Below, piece by piece: positions 26,001-33,076 of a DNA stretch of 44,114 bases. Within the stretch, counting starts at the first letter, position 1, and every line of letters starts with the position of its first letter. The position numbers were made by a program, and so were the translations under genes. Under the pieces are notes generated by a model. It had not been told where the DNA came from. It worked only from the letters and a program-made list of their open reading frames with translations, and ran no database searches. The stretch is taken from NCBI GenBank assembly GCA_003509545.1, contig DOLC01000049.1, positions 1 to 44,114 of the forward strand, read 5' to 3'. Source of the stretch: Peptococcaceae bacterium. GTDB lineage: Bacteria; Bacillota; DSM-521; Neomoorellales; Neomoorellaceae.

Positions 26001-26428
26001 TCTCCTCTTTCCTGTGGGGGATCGGCGCCGTCCGGGAAGGCGACCATGAGCGCCGGGGAGAAAACGCGGCCTCCCCCGAGGCGGTTACCCTCATGACCCT
26101 CCATGCCGCCAAGGGTTTGGAGTTCCCGGTGGTATTTATTGCCGGGGTAGAGGACGGACTCATCCCCCTCCGGGGCGGAGAAGATCTTTCGGAAGAAGCC
26201 CTCGAAGAGGAGCGCCGTCTCTTTTACGTAGGGCTCACCCGGGCCAGGGAGGTGCTGTTCTTGGTGACCGCCAGAAGGAGAAGCCTTTTCGGGGGTAGCA
26301 CTCCTACGCAGCCTTCGCCCTTCCTACGGGATATACCCCCCGACTGCCTGGACAGAAGGCAGTGGACGGGGCGGCCCGCAAGGAGGCAGGACCGCGAAGG
26401 CCCGTTCCGCCAGCTAACCCTGTTTTGA
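22991..26428 (+). CDS. Endonuclease Q-like PHP nuclease fused to a UvrD/PcrA-type helicase
   Basis: This 1145-residue two-part protein starts with a PHP domain (about 1-280): DFHIHSHYS, GTGDFTHP, PAHIWTPHFS and SHSDAHS are metal-binding motifs. A CPVC zinc site at 302-305 and the region up to about 430 complete an Endonuclease Q-like module, an enzyme that nicks DNA 5' of deaminated bases. After a low-complexity linker (about 435-485) comes a full superfamily-1A helicase: LNHQQRAAV, Walker A AGPGTGKT (about 513), DEFQD (about 702), GDPDQAIYGFRGAD, LNYRST, LHAAKGLEF and RRLFYVGLTRAR. GTG 22991 lies within the DUF1786 end, after AAGGAGGGA. The fusion suggests that nicking at uracil or hypoxanthine is coupled to unwinding. 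Confidence 0.88.
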   Translation: MHFIADFHIHSHYSRATSKEARPEELYRWAVYKGVTLVGTGDFTHPAWREELKEKLEPAEEGLYRLKDEFRRQLEEAEGPEGPLPVLAPDAPVRFVVSGEISTIYKKDGRVRKVHHLLLLPDLEAAEELSRQLEAIGNLASDGRPILGLDSRRLLEITLEVCPRALFIPAHIWTPHFSLLGANSGFDHIEECFEDLTGYIHAVETGLSSDPPMNWRLSMLDRLALVSHSDAHSPRHLAREADILDTDLSYEGIYRALADPGHPGLVGTLEFFPEEGKYHYDGHRACNIRWRPSQTREAGGVCPVCGRKVTVGVLHRVEELADRGEGLRPPGAKDYESLVPLPEAIASALGVGVASKQVWQRYFSLLRRLGPELVVLRQAPLEEIARVAGSLVAEAVGRVRAGRVEVLPGFDGEYGKIILLAPEERVAFCGQPVLFEESRPGSAPGTGDRKKTGGNPAEAPGDRAAPRPQPASAAFPGILPEPADRREDDLLAGLNHQQRAAVTAEEGPVIVIAGPGTGKTKTLVHRIAYLLGPRGADPGQITAVTFTNRAATEIRRRVAELTGGAPGIEALTVGTFHGICMEILRNYGVNNPGGIPVVKGEVTLLDEVDARAVLEEILKEVPGSGRRDVQKIQQRISLFKSRGLTPSSEEIPEDLRTIYKAYQHRMEEYGALDYDDVLLKALELGKSCPGVYGRRFTHLLVDEFQDVNAVQYELVKLWAGKGENLFVIGDPDQAIYGFRGADHRFFRKLREDFPQALILRLSLNYRSTPVILRAASSVVGHRGEGLVAVRKGGPKIRHLEVPGETAEGIAILREIGRLVGGTSMLQAHGQYGGLPGEEGGEFPENLGFGDIAVLFRTGLQGEALEECFLKEGIPYRVVGRESFLEDRAVRKVLAFFRCVVNLEDDFHLYRLLRTEPWKLDERQLRNLREAAVRTGKPVWQVIEEDWAGVKTELRALRKGLEVYRALAAKESPAVLVSRWMEEYEAGAPEPLGRLLRVASGFRDLSSFLWGIGAVREGDHERRGENAASPEAVTLMTLHAAKGLEFPVVFIAGVEDGLIPLRGGEDLSEEALEEERRLFYVGLTRAREVLFLVTARRRSLFGGSTPTQPSPFLRDIPPDCLDRRQWTGRPARRQDREGPFRQLTLF

Positions 26429-26707
26429 GGGAGCCCCCTCGGCAGCCGGTGCCCCCCGGTTTTCGCCGGCAAGGCCCTCCGAGGCCGTAAAAGAACGGCT
26501 ACAGCCGGGCGGTGCTCCGGCTTGAGCTTGGCGAGGGGCGGAAGCAGCCTTGAAGCCGTAGAAGGCCGGGTCCTGCGGCGCACCCGGCAGGCCGGGTTCC
26601 CCGGCAAGCTCCAAGAGCCATGGAACCGGGGCCGGTCCGCCCTGCGGACGTCGAGGATTCCCGGGCGCAGGGTCGGCGGGCGCTCCGGACGGCAGAACCC
26701 GGATAAC
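26429..26707. other. GC-rich intergenic stretch with several small inverted repeats
   Basis: Between convergent genes lie AGCCGG/CCGGCT, GCCGT/ACGGC, GCCGGGT/ACCCGGC and CCTCGG/CCGAGG hairpins. Open frames on both strands here are low-complexity and without a credible start. No gene is called; it may serve as a bidirectional transcription barrier or be decayed sequence. Confidence 0.4.
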
Positions 26708-27610
26708 CTAGACGCAGTACAGGAGGAAAAAGCAAGAAGTTATCCACAGGAGGACGGTGGCGGCCAGGGGTTTATCCTGCAGGACCAGGGTTTCGGGCTC
26801 TCCCCCGCTCTGCCGGCAGTACAGCAGGTAGAGGTAGCGGCAGATTCCGAAGAGGACCAGGGGTATGGTGAGCATGAGGGAATGGTTTTCGGTGCCCAGG
26901 GAAGTGTAAAGGGCGTAGACCACCACCGTGGAAGAGGTGACGGTGGCGATCAATTGATCCAGGAGGGGGAGAGTATAATCCGCCAGGATGCCCCTGTGTT
27001 CGCCGGGTCTCTCCAGGGAGGCCAGCTCGTGACGCCTCTTGCCGAGGGCCAGGAAAAGGGCCAGGAGGGTGACGGATACCAGCAGCCAGGCCGAGACCCG
27101 GGTCTGGATGGCGGCGGCTCCGGCCAATACCCGCAGTACGAAGCCGGAGGCCACTACGAATACGTCCACGATAACCACGTTCTTGAAATAGAAGGAGTAA
27201 ACTACAACCAGGGCGGCATAGGCCAGGCTGATGATCCCCACCTGCCATCCCAGCCGGAAGGCCCAGGCTAAACCGACCGCGAGGAGAAAAGCGGCCGCCG
27301 TCCCCGCCTGCTGGGGAGAGATAAGGCCCGCCGCCAAGGGCCGGAGACCCTTCCGGGGATGCAGGCGATCCTTTTCTCGGTCCGCTAGGTCGTTGAGGAG
27401 ATACACCGCCCCGGAAAGGGTGCAGAAGACGGCGAAGGCCTGCAGGCCGCGCAGAAGTAAAGGGATCTCCAACAGCCGCCCGGAAAACAATATGGCCGCG
27501 AAAATAAAGGCGTTCTTGGACCATTGTTTGGGCCGCAGGCTGAGGAACAGATAGTACCATAATCGGCGCTGGAAGGTCGTAACCAGACTTCCGGTATCTA
27601 CGGAGCTCAC
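26708..27610 (-). CDS. UbiA-family prenyltransferase, decaprenyl-phosphate phosphoribosyltransferase-like
   Basis: This 300-residue membrane protein has about eight to nine hydrophobic helices. The first aspartate motif, NDLADREKDRLHP, and the preceding LRPKQWSKN are characteristic of the UbiA branch that includes decaprenyl-phosphate phosphoribose synthase (Rv3806c type). GKRRHEL in the second conserved loop fits as well. It would attach a polyprenyl phosphate to phosphoribosyl pyrophosphate or a similar head group. GTG 27610 follows TAGGAGG. It is transcribed alone, divergently from the riboswitch-controlled unit. A different UbiA substrate remains possible. Confidence 0.82.
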   Translation of the reverse strand: MSSVDTGSLVTTFQRRLWYYLFLSLRPKQWSKNAFIFAAILFSGRLLEIPLLLRGLQAFAVFCTLSGAVYLLNDLADREKDRLHPRKGLRPLAAGLISPQQAGTAAAFLLAVGLAWAFRLGWQVGIISLAYAALVVVYSFYFKNVVIVDVFVVASGFVLRVLAGAAAIQTRVSAWLLVSVTLLALFLALGKRRHELASLERPGEHRGILADYTLPLLDQLIATVTSSTVVVYALYTSLGTENHSLMLTIPLVLFGICRYLYLLYCRQSGGEPETLVLQDKPLAATVLLWITSCFFLLYCV

Positions 27611-27721
27611 GGCTTTTGCCTCCTAGTAAGAGGCTTTCCATTTTGGCGGTAACTATTCAGGCTTCTATTGCTTACGCCGGAGGACCCGGTGCAATAAATT
27701 AAATGATATTTAATAGAACTG

Positions 27722-27750
27722 GCAGGATTTAAGAAAAATATATCGAATCT
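27722..27750 (+). promoter_or_regulatory. sigma-H-like promoter of the ssnA unit
   Basis: GCAGGATTT (27722-27730, full match to RNAGGAWWW), an 11-bp spacer and ATCGAATCT (27742-27750, one mismatch) place the transcript start near 27757, just before the riboswitch P1 helix at 27762. The -35 is identical to that at 33132. Confidence 0.65.
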
Positions 27751-27761
27751 ATTAAAAGACT

Positions 27762-27866
27762 ACTTCGTATAACCCCGGTAATAGGTCCGGGGGTCTCTAC
27801 CAGGTGACCGTAAATCACCCGACTACGAAGTCGGGTTTTGCGTGGTTTTACGGCATCTGGTTTTTT
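27762..27866 (+). promoter_or_regulatory. guanine-class purine riboswitch with overlapping terminator (predicted ON switch)
   Basis: The aptamer has P1 ACTTCGT/ACGAAGT (27762-27768 with 27825-27831), P2 CCCCGG/CCGGGG (27773-27778 with 27787-27792), the core GTCTCTACC, P3 GGTGA/TCACC and L3 CCGTAAA (27808-27814). L2 GG and L3 CC can form the loop contact. The specificity base before P1 is C (27823), which marks guanine/hypoxanthine recognition. The terminator stem pairs 27799-27814 with 27847-27861 and ends in TTTTTT. It destroys J2/3, P3 and L3, so ligand binding should prevent termination and switch the genes on. Confidence 0.92.
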
Positions 27867-27913
27867 AATAATGCAGTGGCTTCGGTTCAAATCCTGATAA
27901 AGGGGGGCGGGAA

Positions 27914-28396
27914 ATGCGGCGGTTCGACCTTAAGGTTAACGGACGGGAGGTGCGGGTGGAGGCCCCGCCGGGCATTACCCTCCTGGCCGTGCTCAGGGAT
28001 TATTTGGGCCTGAGCGGGTCCAAGGAAGGGTGCGGCAAGGGCGAATGCGGCGCCTGTACCGTCCTTGTGGACGGCATGGCGGTAGATGCCTGCCTTTTTC
28101 CGGCGGCCAAGGCGGAAGGCAGGGAGGTGACCACCATCGAAGGTTTGGCCAGGGGGAACGAACTACACCCCCTCCAGGAAGCCTTTATTTCCGAGGGGGC
28201 AGTGCAGTGCGGTTTCTGCACGCCGGGGATGATCATGAGTGCTAAGGCCCTGCTGGATCACGAGCCCCATCCTTCCCGGGAGCAGATTAAAGAAGCCCTT
28301 TCGGGTAATCTGTGCCGCTGCACGGGGTATGTAAAAATCGTCCAGGCCGTGGAGAAGGCGGCCGAAGCCCTGGCGCGGAAAAATCAAGGAAAATAA
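27914..28396 (+). CDS. molybdenum hydroxylase [2Fe-2S] subunit (CoxS/XdhC-type small subunit)
   Basis: This 160-residue protein consists of the two [2Fe-2S] domains of xanthine dehydrogenase-type enzymes: CGKGECGACTVLVDG in the first and QCGFCTPG plus CRCTGY in the second. It relays electrons from a Mo centre to FAD. It is the first gene of the riboswitch unit, followed after 17 bp by ssnA. No separate Mo subunit lies next to it; the only one in the window is the 853-residue fusion at 8809, which already has its own Fe-S domains. ATG 27914 follows AAGGGGGGCGGGA. Confidence 0.92.
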   Translation: MRRFDLKVNGREVRVEAPPGITLLAVLRDYLGLSGSKEGCGKGECGACTVLVDGMAVDACLFPAAKAEGREVTTIEGLARGNELHPLQEAFISEGAVQCGFCTPGMIMSAKALLDHEPHPSREQIKEALSGNLCRCTGYVKIVQAVEKAAEALARKNQGK

Positions 28397-28413
28397 TTCG
28401 AGGAGGTAGGCCC

Positions 28414-29739
28414 ATGCTTATCGTAGGTAACGGTCCTGTTCTGACCATGGATCCCTCTAATCCCTATTATCCCGTAGGTGCTGTGGCCGTTGAAGGGGAC
28501 CGGATAGTGGCCCTCGGTTCTACTTCCCAGCTTAAGGAACAGTATCCCGGGGCCGAATTTCTTGATGCCGGGGGCAAGTTCATCATGCCCGGCATGACCA
28601 ACACCCACATGCACCTTTACAGCACCTTTGCCCGGGGTATGGCCCTCAAGGATGCCCCTCCCACCAATTTCCTGGAAATCCTCGAGCGTCTGTGGTGGCG
28701 GCTGGACAAAGCCCTTACCCTGGAAGACGTTTATTACAGCGCCCTGCTGCCCCTGATCGATTGTATCAAGAGCGGGACCACCACCATTCTGGACCATCAC
28801 GCCAGCCCGCGGGCCGTAAAGGGCAGCCTGGAGGCCATCGCCCGGGCGGTCCGGGAGACGGGGGTCCGTACCGCCCTGGCCTATGAAGTTTCCGACCGGG
28901 ACGGCGCGGACGTCGCCCGTCAGGGTATCGAGGAGAACGTGGAAGCCATTAAGAAATACCGGATGGGAGGCGGTCTCCTATCCGCCACCTTCGGCCTCCA
29001 CGCTTCCTTTACTCTGTCCGACGAAACCCTGGCCGCTTGCAGGGAAGCCGCCCGGGAACTCGACTGCGGTTTCCATATCCATGTGGCAGAGGGGATTCAG
29101 GACGTAGAAGATTCTCTGGCGCGCTCGGGCAAGCGGGTAGTGGAGCGCCTCGCCCAGCACGGCATCTTGGGTCCCAAGACCATCGCAGCTCATTGCGTTC
29201 ACGTAACCGAGAGGGAGATAGCCATCCTCAAGGAAACCGGCACCCTGGTGGTCCACAATCCGGAATCCAACATGGGCAACGCCGTGGGATGCGCTCCCGT
29301 GGGCGAAATGCTGGCCGCGGGCGTAACGGTGGGCCTGGGAACCGACGGCTATACCTGCGACATGTTCGAATCCCTGAAGGTGGCCAACGTACTACGCAAA
29401 TTCACCAGCGGTGATCCGGGCGCCGGCTGGACGGAGGTTCCGGCCATGGCCTTCACCAACAACAGCCGCATCCTGGAGGCCTTCTTCCCCCATCCCCTGG
29501 GACGCCTGGTTCCCGGAGCCTATGCGGATATCATTCTGGTGGACTATGTACCTCCTACGCCCTTTACAGGGGACAACTGGTTCGGCCATTTACTCTTCGG
29601 CTTTCACGGGGGGCTGGTGGATACTACCATCGTCGGCGGGAAGGTCCTCATGCGCGGACGCAAACTCCTCAACCTGGACGAGCAGGCCATCGCCGCCCGG
29701 GCCCGGGAACTGGCGGCCGAACTGTGGGAGCGGTTTTAG
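28414..29739 (+). CDS. ssnA: SsnA-type amidohydrolase/deaminase
   Basis: This 441-residue amidohydrolase of the ATZ/TRZ-guanine deaminase branch closely resembles E. coli SsnA. Shared patterns are LWWRLDKAL, IKSGTTTILDHHASP, NPESNMGN, LGTDGYTCDMFE and the C-terminal ADIILVDYVPPTP. Metal ligands are His65 and His67 (THMH), the histidine in HIHVAEG, a histidine in AAHCVH and the aspartate in GTDGY. SsnA is linked to selenium-dependent Mo hydroxylases and is part of the described anaerobic uric-acid pathway. ATG 28414 follows AGGAGGT; the longer open frame upstream overlaps the Fe-S gene and is not used. Confidence 0.92.
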   Translation: MLIVGNGPVLTMDPSNPYYPVGAVAVEGDRIVALGSTSQLKEQYPGAEFLDAGGKFIMPGMTNTHMHLYSTFARGMALKDAPPTNFLEILERLWWRLDKALTLEDVYYSALLPLIDCIKSGTTTILDHHASPRAVKGSLEAIARAVRETGVRTALAYEVSDRDGADVARQGIEENVEAIKKYRMGGGLLSATFGLHASFTLSDETLAACREAARELDCGFHIHVAEGIQDVEDSLARSGKRVVERLAQHGILGPKTIAAHCVHVTEREIAILKETGTLVVHNPESNMGNAVGCAPVGEMLAAGVTVGLGTDGYTCDMFESLKVANVLRKFTSGDPGAGWTEVPAMAFTNNSRILEAFFPHPLGRLVPGAYADIILVDYVPPTPFTGDNWFGHLLFGFHGGLVDTTIVGGKVLMRGRKLLNLDEQAIAARARELAAELWERF

Positions 29740-29810
29740 GCAACTGCCGTCCACGGTAGAACCGCACGGCCCGGAGAATGCGCAGTGCGAAAGGGGGTTA
29801 ATCTGACCGG

Positions 29811-30674
29811 ATGGTAACGGCTTATCTATTTCCCACCTCACCCGAAGAATGCTTGAGGATGCTGGCCGCCCACCAAGGGGCAAGAATTATCGCCGGCGGT
29901 ACCGACCTAATGGTGGATATAAAGGATAGGCGAGTGGAGCCCCGGGTGCTGGTGGATATCACCCGCATCCCGGGAGTGGACTTGATCGCCGAAGAAGGGG
30001 AGAACATCATCCTGGGCGGCGGGGTCACCCACGCCCAGGCCGCTCATTCCGAGCTCGTGAAGGAGAAGCTGGCCGCCCTGGCCCAAGCGGCCGCTTCGGT
30101 GGGTTCACCCCAGATCCGCAATGTGGGTACCCTGGCCGGAAATGTGGTCAACGCCCAGCCTGCAGCCGATGCGGCGGTGGCCCTGGTGGCCTTAGGTGCC
30201 GAAGCGGAAATTATAGGCCCGGCCGGCACGCGGCGGGTGCCGGTAGAGGAGTTGTACGAGGGGGTGGGCCGTTCCCGGGTAGACTCTACCCGCGAGCTGT
30301 TGTGGCGTTTTCTGGTGCCCAAGTGGGGTGAAGGCGATGCGTCGGCCTTTGTCCGGCTTTCGCCCCGGCGGGCCCTTTCCCTTCCCATGCTGAACGTCGC
30401 CGTGCGGGTACAGGCGAGGGATGGACGCTGGCAGAGGGTCCGGATCTGTTTGGCGCCGGTGGCCCCTCGGCCCTATCTGTGCCGGGAAGCGGCCGAAGCG
30501 TTGGTGGGCGCGGAAGTGACCCGGGACAGGATGGCGGAGGCGGCGCGCATCGCCGCCGACCTGGCCCAGCCCCGAGACAGCCAGCTCAGGGGTTCCCGAG
30601 AGTACCGTAAAGAAATGGTGCGGGTCCTGGTCTTGCGCGCCCTGGAGGAAGCTGTATCCAGGTTGGGCAGGTAA
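29811..30674 (+). CDS. molybdenum hydroxylase FAD-binding subunit (CoxM/YgfM-like)
   Basis: This 287-residue protein matches the FAD_binding_5 and CO_deh_flav_C architecture. ARIIAGGTDLMVDIK and SVGSPQIRNVGTLAGNVV are the two flavin-binding loops. It passes electrons from Fe-S domains to NAD or another acceptor. It is the third gene of the riboswitch unit, and the 71-bp gap after ssnA has an AAAGGGGG site. It could serve the 853-residue Mo/Fe-S fusion of operon I, which lacks an FAD domain. A convergent-gene terminator follows. Confidence 0.92.
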   Translation: MVTAYLFPTSPEECLRMLAAHQGARIIAGGTDLMVDIKDRRVEPRVLVDITRIPGVDLIAEEGENIILGGGVTHAQAAHSELVKEKLAALAQAAASVGSPQIRNVGTLAGNVVNAQPAADAAVALVALGAEAEIIGPAGTRRVPVEELYEGVGRSRVDSTRELLWRFLVPKWGEGDASAFVRLSPRRALSLPMLNVAVRVQARDGRWQRVRICLAPVAPRPYLCREAAEALVGAEVTRDRMAEAARIAADLAQPRDSQLRGSREYRKEMVRVLVLRALEEAVSRLGR

Positions 30675-30698
30675 GCCCCTTCCGGCGGGAAAAGACTG

Positions 30699-30736
30699 AG
30701 AAGGCCCTCATTCCCCTTAGGGAAGGAGGGCCTTCT
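30699..30736. terminator. bidirectional terminator between convergent FAD-subunit and aminotransferase genes
   Basis: AGAAGGCCCTC (30699-30709) pairs perfectly with GAGGGCCTTCT (30726-30736), with an inner TTCCC/GGGAA stem. The minus strand continues with CAGTCTTTT; the plus strand has only a weak T tail. Confidence 0.75.
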
Positions 30737-30752
30737 TGATGTCCTTATTATC

Positions 30753-31928
30753 TTATCTCAACTTTTTCAAGCCGTCTTCTATGTGGTTTAGGGCCTTCTG
30801 GATGTTTTCCACGGAATTGGCATAAGATAGGCGCAGGTAACCCTCTCCGTACTCGCCGAAGGCGGTGCCTCCCAGGGCGGCCACGCCGCATTCTTCCAGG
30901 AGAAAATCGGCGATCTCTTTGCTGGGGCGCCCGAAGGACTTGATATTGGGGAACACATAGAAGGAGCCCAGCGGCTTCTTACAGCTCACGCCCGGTATGG
31001 CATTTAAACCCTCCACGATTATATCCCGCCGGCGCTTGAATTCGGCCACCATGGCCTCTACGGCATTCTGGGGTCCGGTCAGGGCCTCGATACCGGCCAT
31101 CTGGGTGAAGGCGGCCGTACAGGAGTTGGAGTTTACCATGAGCTGGGCGATGCGGGCGGCCAGCTCCTTATGCATCAGGCCGTATCCCAGGCGCCAGCCG
31201 GTCATGGCGTAGGTTTTGGAAAAGCCGTCGAGAATAATGGTCCAATCCTTCATCCCCGGCAAGGAGGCGATGGATACCGGCTGCGCCCCGTCGTACACAA
31301 TACGGTCGTAAATTTCATCGGACAAGACGACGATGTTCTTGCCCCGTACCAGCTCGGCTATACGTTCTACATCCTGCCGGGTGAGGACGCCGCCGGTGGG
31401 ATTGGCCGGCGAATTTATGATCAACATTTTGGTCCGGGGCGTGATGAGAGTGGCCAGCTCGTCGACATCCAGGCGAAAATCGTTTTCTTCCCTTAAGGGA
31501 ATGGGCACCGGCTTGGCCCCGACGAAACGGATTACGGACTCGTATATAGGAAAACCGGGATTGGGATAGACTACCTCATCCCCGGGGTCCACGAGGGCCA
31601 GGATGCTGAAGAACATGATGGGCTTGCCGCCGGGTACTACCACCACCTCCTCGGCGGAATAGGGTACGCCCTTCTGGCGGGTGGCGTAGTCGGCAATGGC
31701 CTGGCGGAGTTCCATCAGTCCGGGGGCTGGCGTGTAGTGGGTATAGCCGGAATTAAGGGCCCTAACGGCCGCATCGATGATATTCCTGGGGGTATCGAAG
31801 TCGGGCTCCCCTATTTCCAGGTGGATGATTTCCTTGCCCTGGGCTTCCAGGGCCTTGGCCTTGGCCAGGACCTCAAAGGCGGTTTCGGTGCCCAGATCGA
31901 ACATGCGGCGGGCTAGAAGCTTTTCCAT
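30753..31928 (-). CDS. class I/II PLP aminotransferase (aspartate aminotransferase family)
   Basis: This 391-residue fold-type-I aminotransferase has the PLP lysine in GFSKTYAMTGWRLGY, NSPANPTGG and SDEIYDRIVYDG. It belongs to the aspartate/alanine/aromatic aminotransferase group; which substrate it uses is not clear. It lies 52 bp after a hydroxyacid dehydrogenase gene on the same strand, and both likely come from the sigma-H-like promoter at 33037-33065. A glyoxylate-glycine or hydroxypyruvate-serine conversion would fit the pairing. ATG 31928 or the adjacent TTG 31931 are both served by AAGGAGG. Confidence 0.88.
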   Translation of the reverse strand: MEKLLARRMFDLGTETAFEVLAKAKALEAQGKEIIHLEIGEPDFDTPRNIIDAAVRALNSGYTHYTPAPGLMELRQAIADYATRQKGVPYSAEEVVVVPGGKPIMFFSILALVDPGDEVVYPNPGFPIYESVIRFVGAKPVPIPLREENDFRLDVDELATLITPRTKMLIINSPANPTGGVLTRQDVERIAELVRGKNIVVLSDEIYDRIVYDGAQPVSIASLPGMKDWTIILDGFSKTYAMTGWRLGYGLMHKELAARIAQLMVNSNSCTAAFTQMAGIEALTGPQNAVEAMVAEFKRRRDIIVEGLNAIPGVSCKKPLGSFYVFPNIKSFGRPSKEIADFLLEECGVAALGGTAFGEYGEGYLRLSYANSVENIQKALNHIEDGLKKLR

Positions 31929-31980
31929 CAACGGGAATTCCTCCTTTCGGTATAAGTTGGGGTCGCGGGCAACGATAAGA

Positions 31981-32964
31981 CTACCGGCCCGCCTTGTAGG
32001 CTTCCGGGTTTACACACTGGGGCGGCAGTTGACCCTCCAGGGCGGCTAAAAGGTTCCTGGCCGCCATGGTGGCCATGGCCGTGCGGGTTTCCCAGGTGGC
32101 GCTGGCGATGTGGGGGCAAACGACCACGTTGTCCAGCTCGGCCAGCCCGGGGACCATTTCGGGCTCCCTTTCGAAGACATCCAGGCCGGCGCCCCATATT
32201 TCCCCTTCCCGGAGGGCCTTAACCAGGGCGGCTTCATCTACCACCGGACCCCGGGAAGTATTGATGAGGATGGCCGACTTTTTCATAAGCTTTAGCTCCC
32301 TCTCGCCTATGAGGTGACGGGTAGAGGGGGTGAGGGGCACGTGGATGGAAACGAAATCGGATTCCCGCAGAAGGGTATCCGTGTCCACAAAACGGCCGCC
32401 CGTTTCGGCTTCGAATTGGGGATTCGGCCGGACGTCGGTGTACAGCACCTTGAGATCAAAGCCTTTAGCCCGGCGGGCGAAGGCCGTGCCGATGCGGCCG
32501 CCGCCGATGACCCCCAGGGTTTTACCGTGGATTTCCTGGCCGAGCATGAGCATCGGGCCCCAGGCCCGGTATTTACCGGCCCGCATGAACTTGTCGGCCT
32601 CCACAACCCTCCGGGCCACGGCGAAGAGGAGGGCCCAGGCGAATTCGGCGGTGGCTTCGGTGAGGACCCCGGGCGTGTTGGTGACCAGAATTCCCCGGGC
32701 GGTGGCCGCCGGGATATCAATGTTGTCGAAACCCACGGCCATGTTGGCGAAAACCTTTACCCCCGGGGCCGCATCCATCACTTCCGCATCGATTTTGTCT
32801 GTTAGGAGGCAGAACACTCCATCACGGCCTCTAATCTTTTCGATCAGCTCTTCCTTGGATAGGACGCGGTCCTCGGGATTAACTTCTACCTCGCAGCGTT
32901 CGGCCAGGAGGTCGATGGCCGGCTGGGGTACGGGGCGGGTCACATAGACCTTCCACTGGCTCAT
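31981..32964 (-). CDS. D-2-hydroxyacid dehydrogenase, glyoxylate/hydroxypyruvate reductase-like
   Basis: This 327-residue enzyme of the D-isomer-specific 2-hydroxyacid dehydrogenase family shows the NAD loop GVIGGGRIGTAFAR, the substrate arginine in NTSRGPVVDE, and the catalytic histidine in CPHIASATWETR with the aspartate/glutamate in VFEREPE. NMAVGFDNID is typical of the glyoxylate reductase/hydroxypyruvate reductase group. It would reduce glyoxylate or hydroxypyruvate with NAD(P)H. ATG 32964 follows AGGAAGGAGACC. It is the first gene of a two-gene unit divergent from the nucleoside importer. Confidence 0.9.
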   Translation of the reverse strand: MSQWKVYVTRPVPQPAIDLLAERCEVEVNPEDRVLSKEELIEKIRGRDGVFCLLTDKIDAEVMDAAPGVKVFANMAVGFDNIDIPAATARGILVTNTPGVLTEATAEFAWALLFAVARRVVEADKFMRAGKYRAWGPMLMLGQEIHGKTLGVIGGGRIGTAFARRAKGFDLKVLYTDVRPNPQFEAETGGRFVDTDTLLRESDFVSIHVPLTPSTRHLIGERELKLMKKSAILINTSRGPVVDEAALVKALREGEIWGAGLDVFEREPEMVPGLAELDNVVVCPHIASATWETRTAMATMAARNLLAALEGQLPPQCVNPEAYKAGR

Positions 32965-33036
32965 GGTCTCCTTCCTCCTTTAATAATAATAAGTAGTATA
33001 CAGAGCGGGTTCGTTACCCGGGTGATATTTTAATGT

Positions 33037-33065
33037 TTATTCGACACTTTTATGTAATCTCCTTT
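33037..33065 (-). promoter_or_regulatory. sigma-H-like promoter of the dehydrogenase-aminotransferase unit
   Basis: On the minus strand AAAGGAGAT (33065-33057, one mismatch), an 11-bp spacer and GTCGAATAA (33045-33037, full match) predict a start near 33030, 66 nt before the dehydrogenase ATG. Confidence 0.6.
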
Positions 33066-33076
33066 AACGTGCGCAA

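Noticed and set aside
26522..27271. 249-codon frame across the intergenic region and antisense to the UbiA gene
   Set aside because: No recognisable domain; most of it is the reverse strand of a clear membrane-protein gene.
27885..27895. tRNA T-loop-like GGTTCAAATCC
   Set aside because: The flanking stem does not pair and no acceptor, D or anticodon arm can be drawn; it lies in the riboswitch leader.
33040..33046. Perfect Spo0A box (TGTCGAA on the minus strand)
   Set aside because: It coincides with the -10 element of a sigma-H-like promoter with correct spacing, which explains it better; dual use is not excluded.
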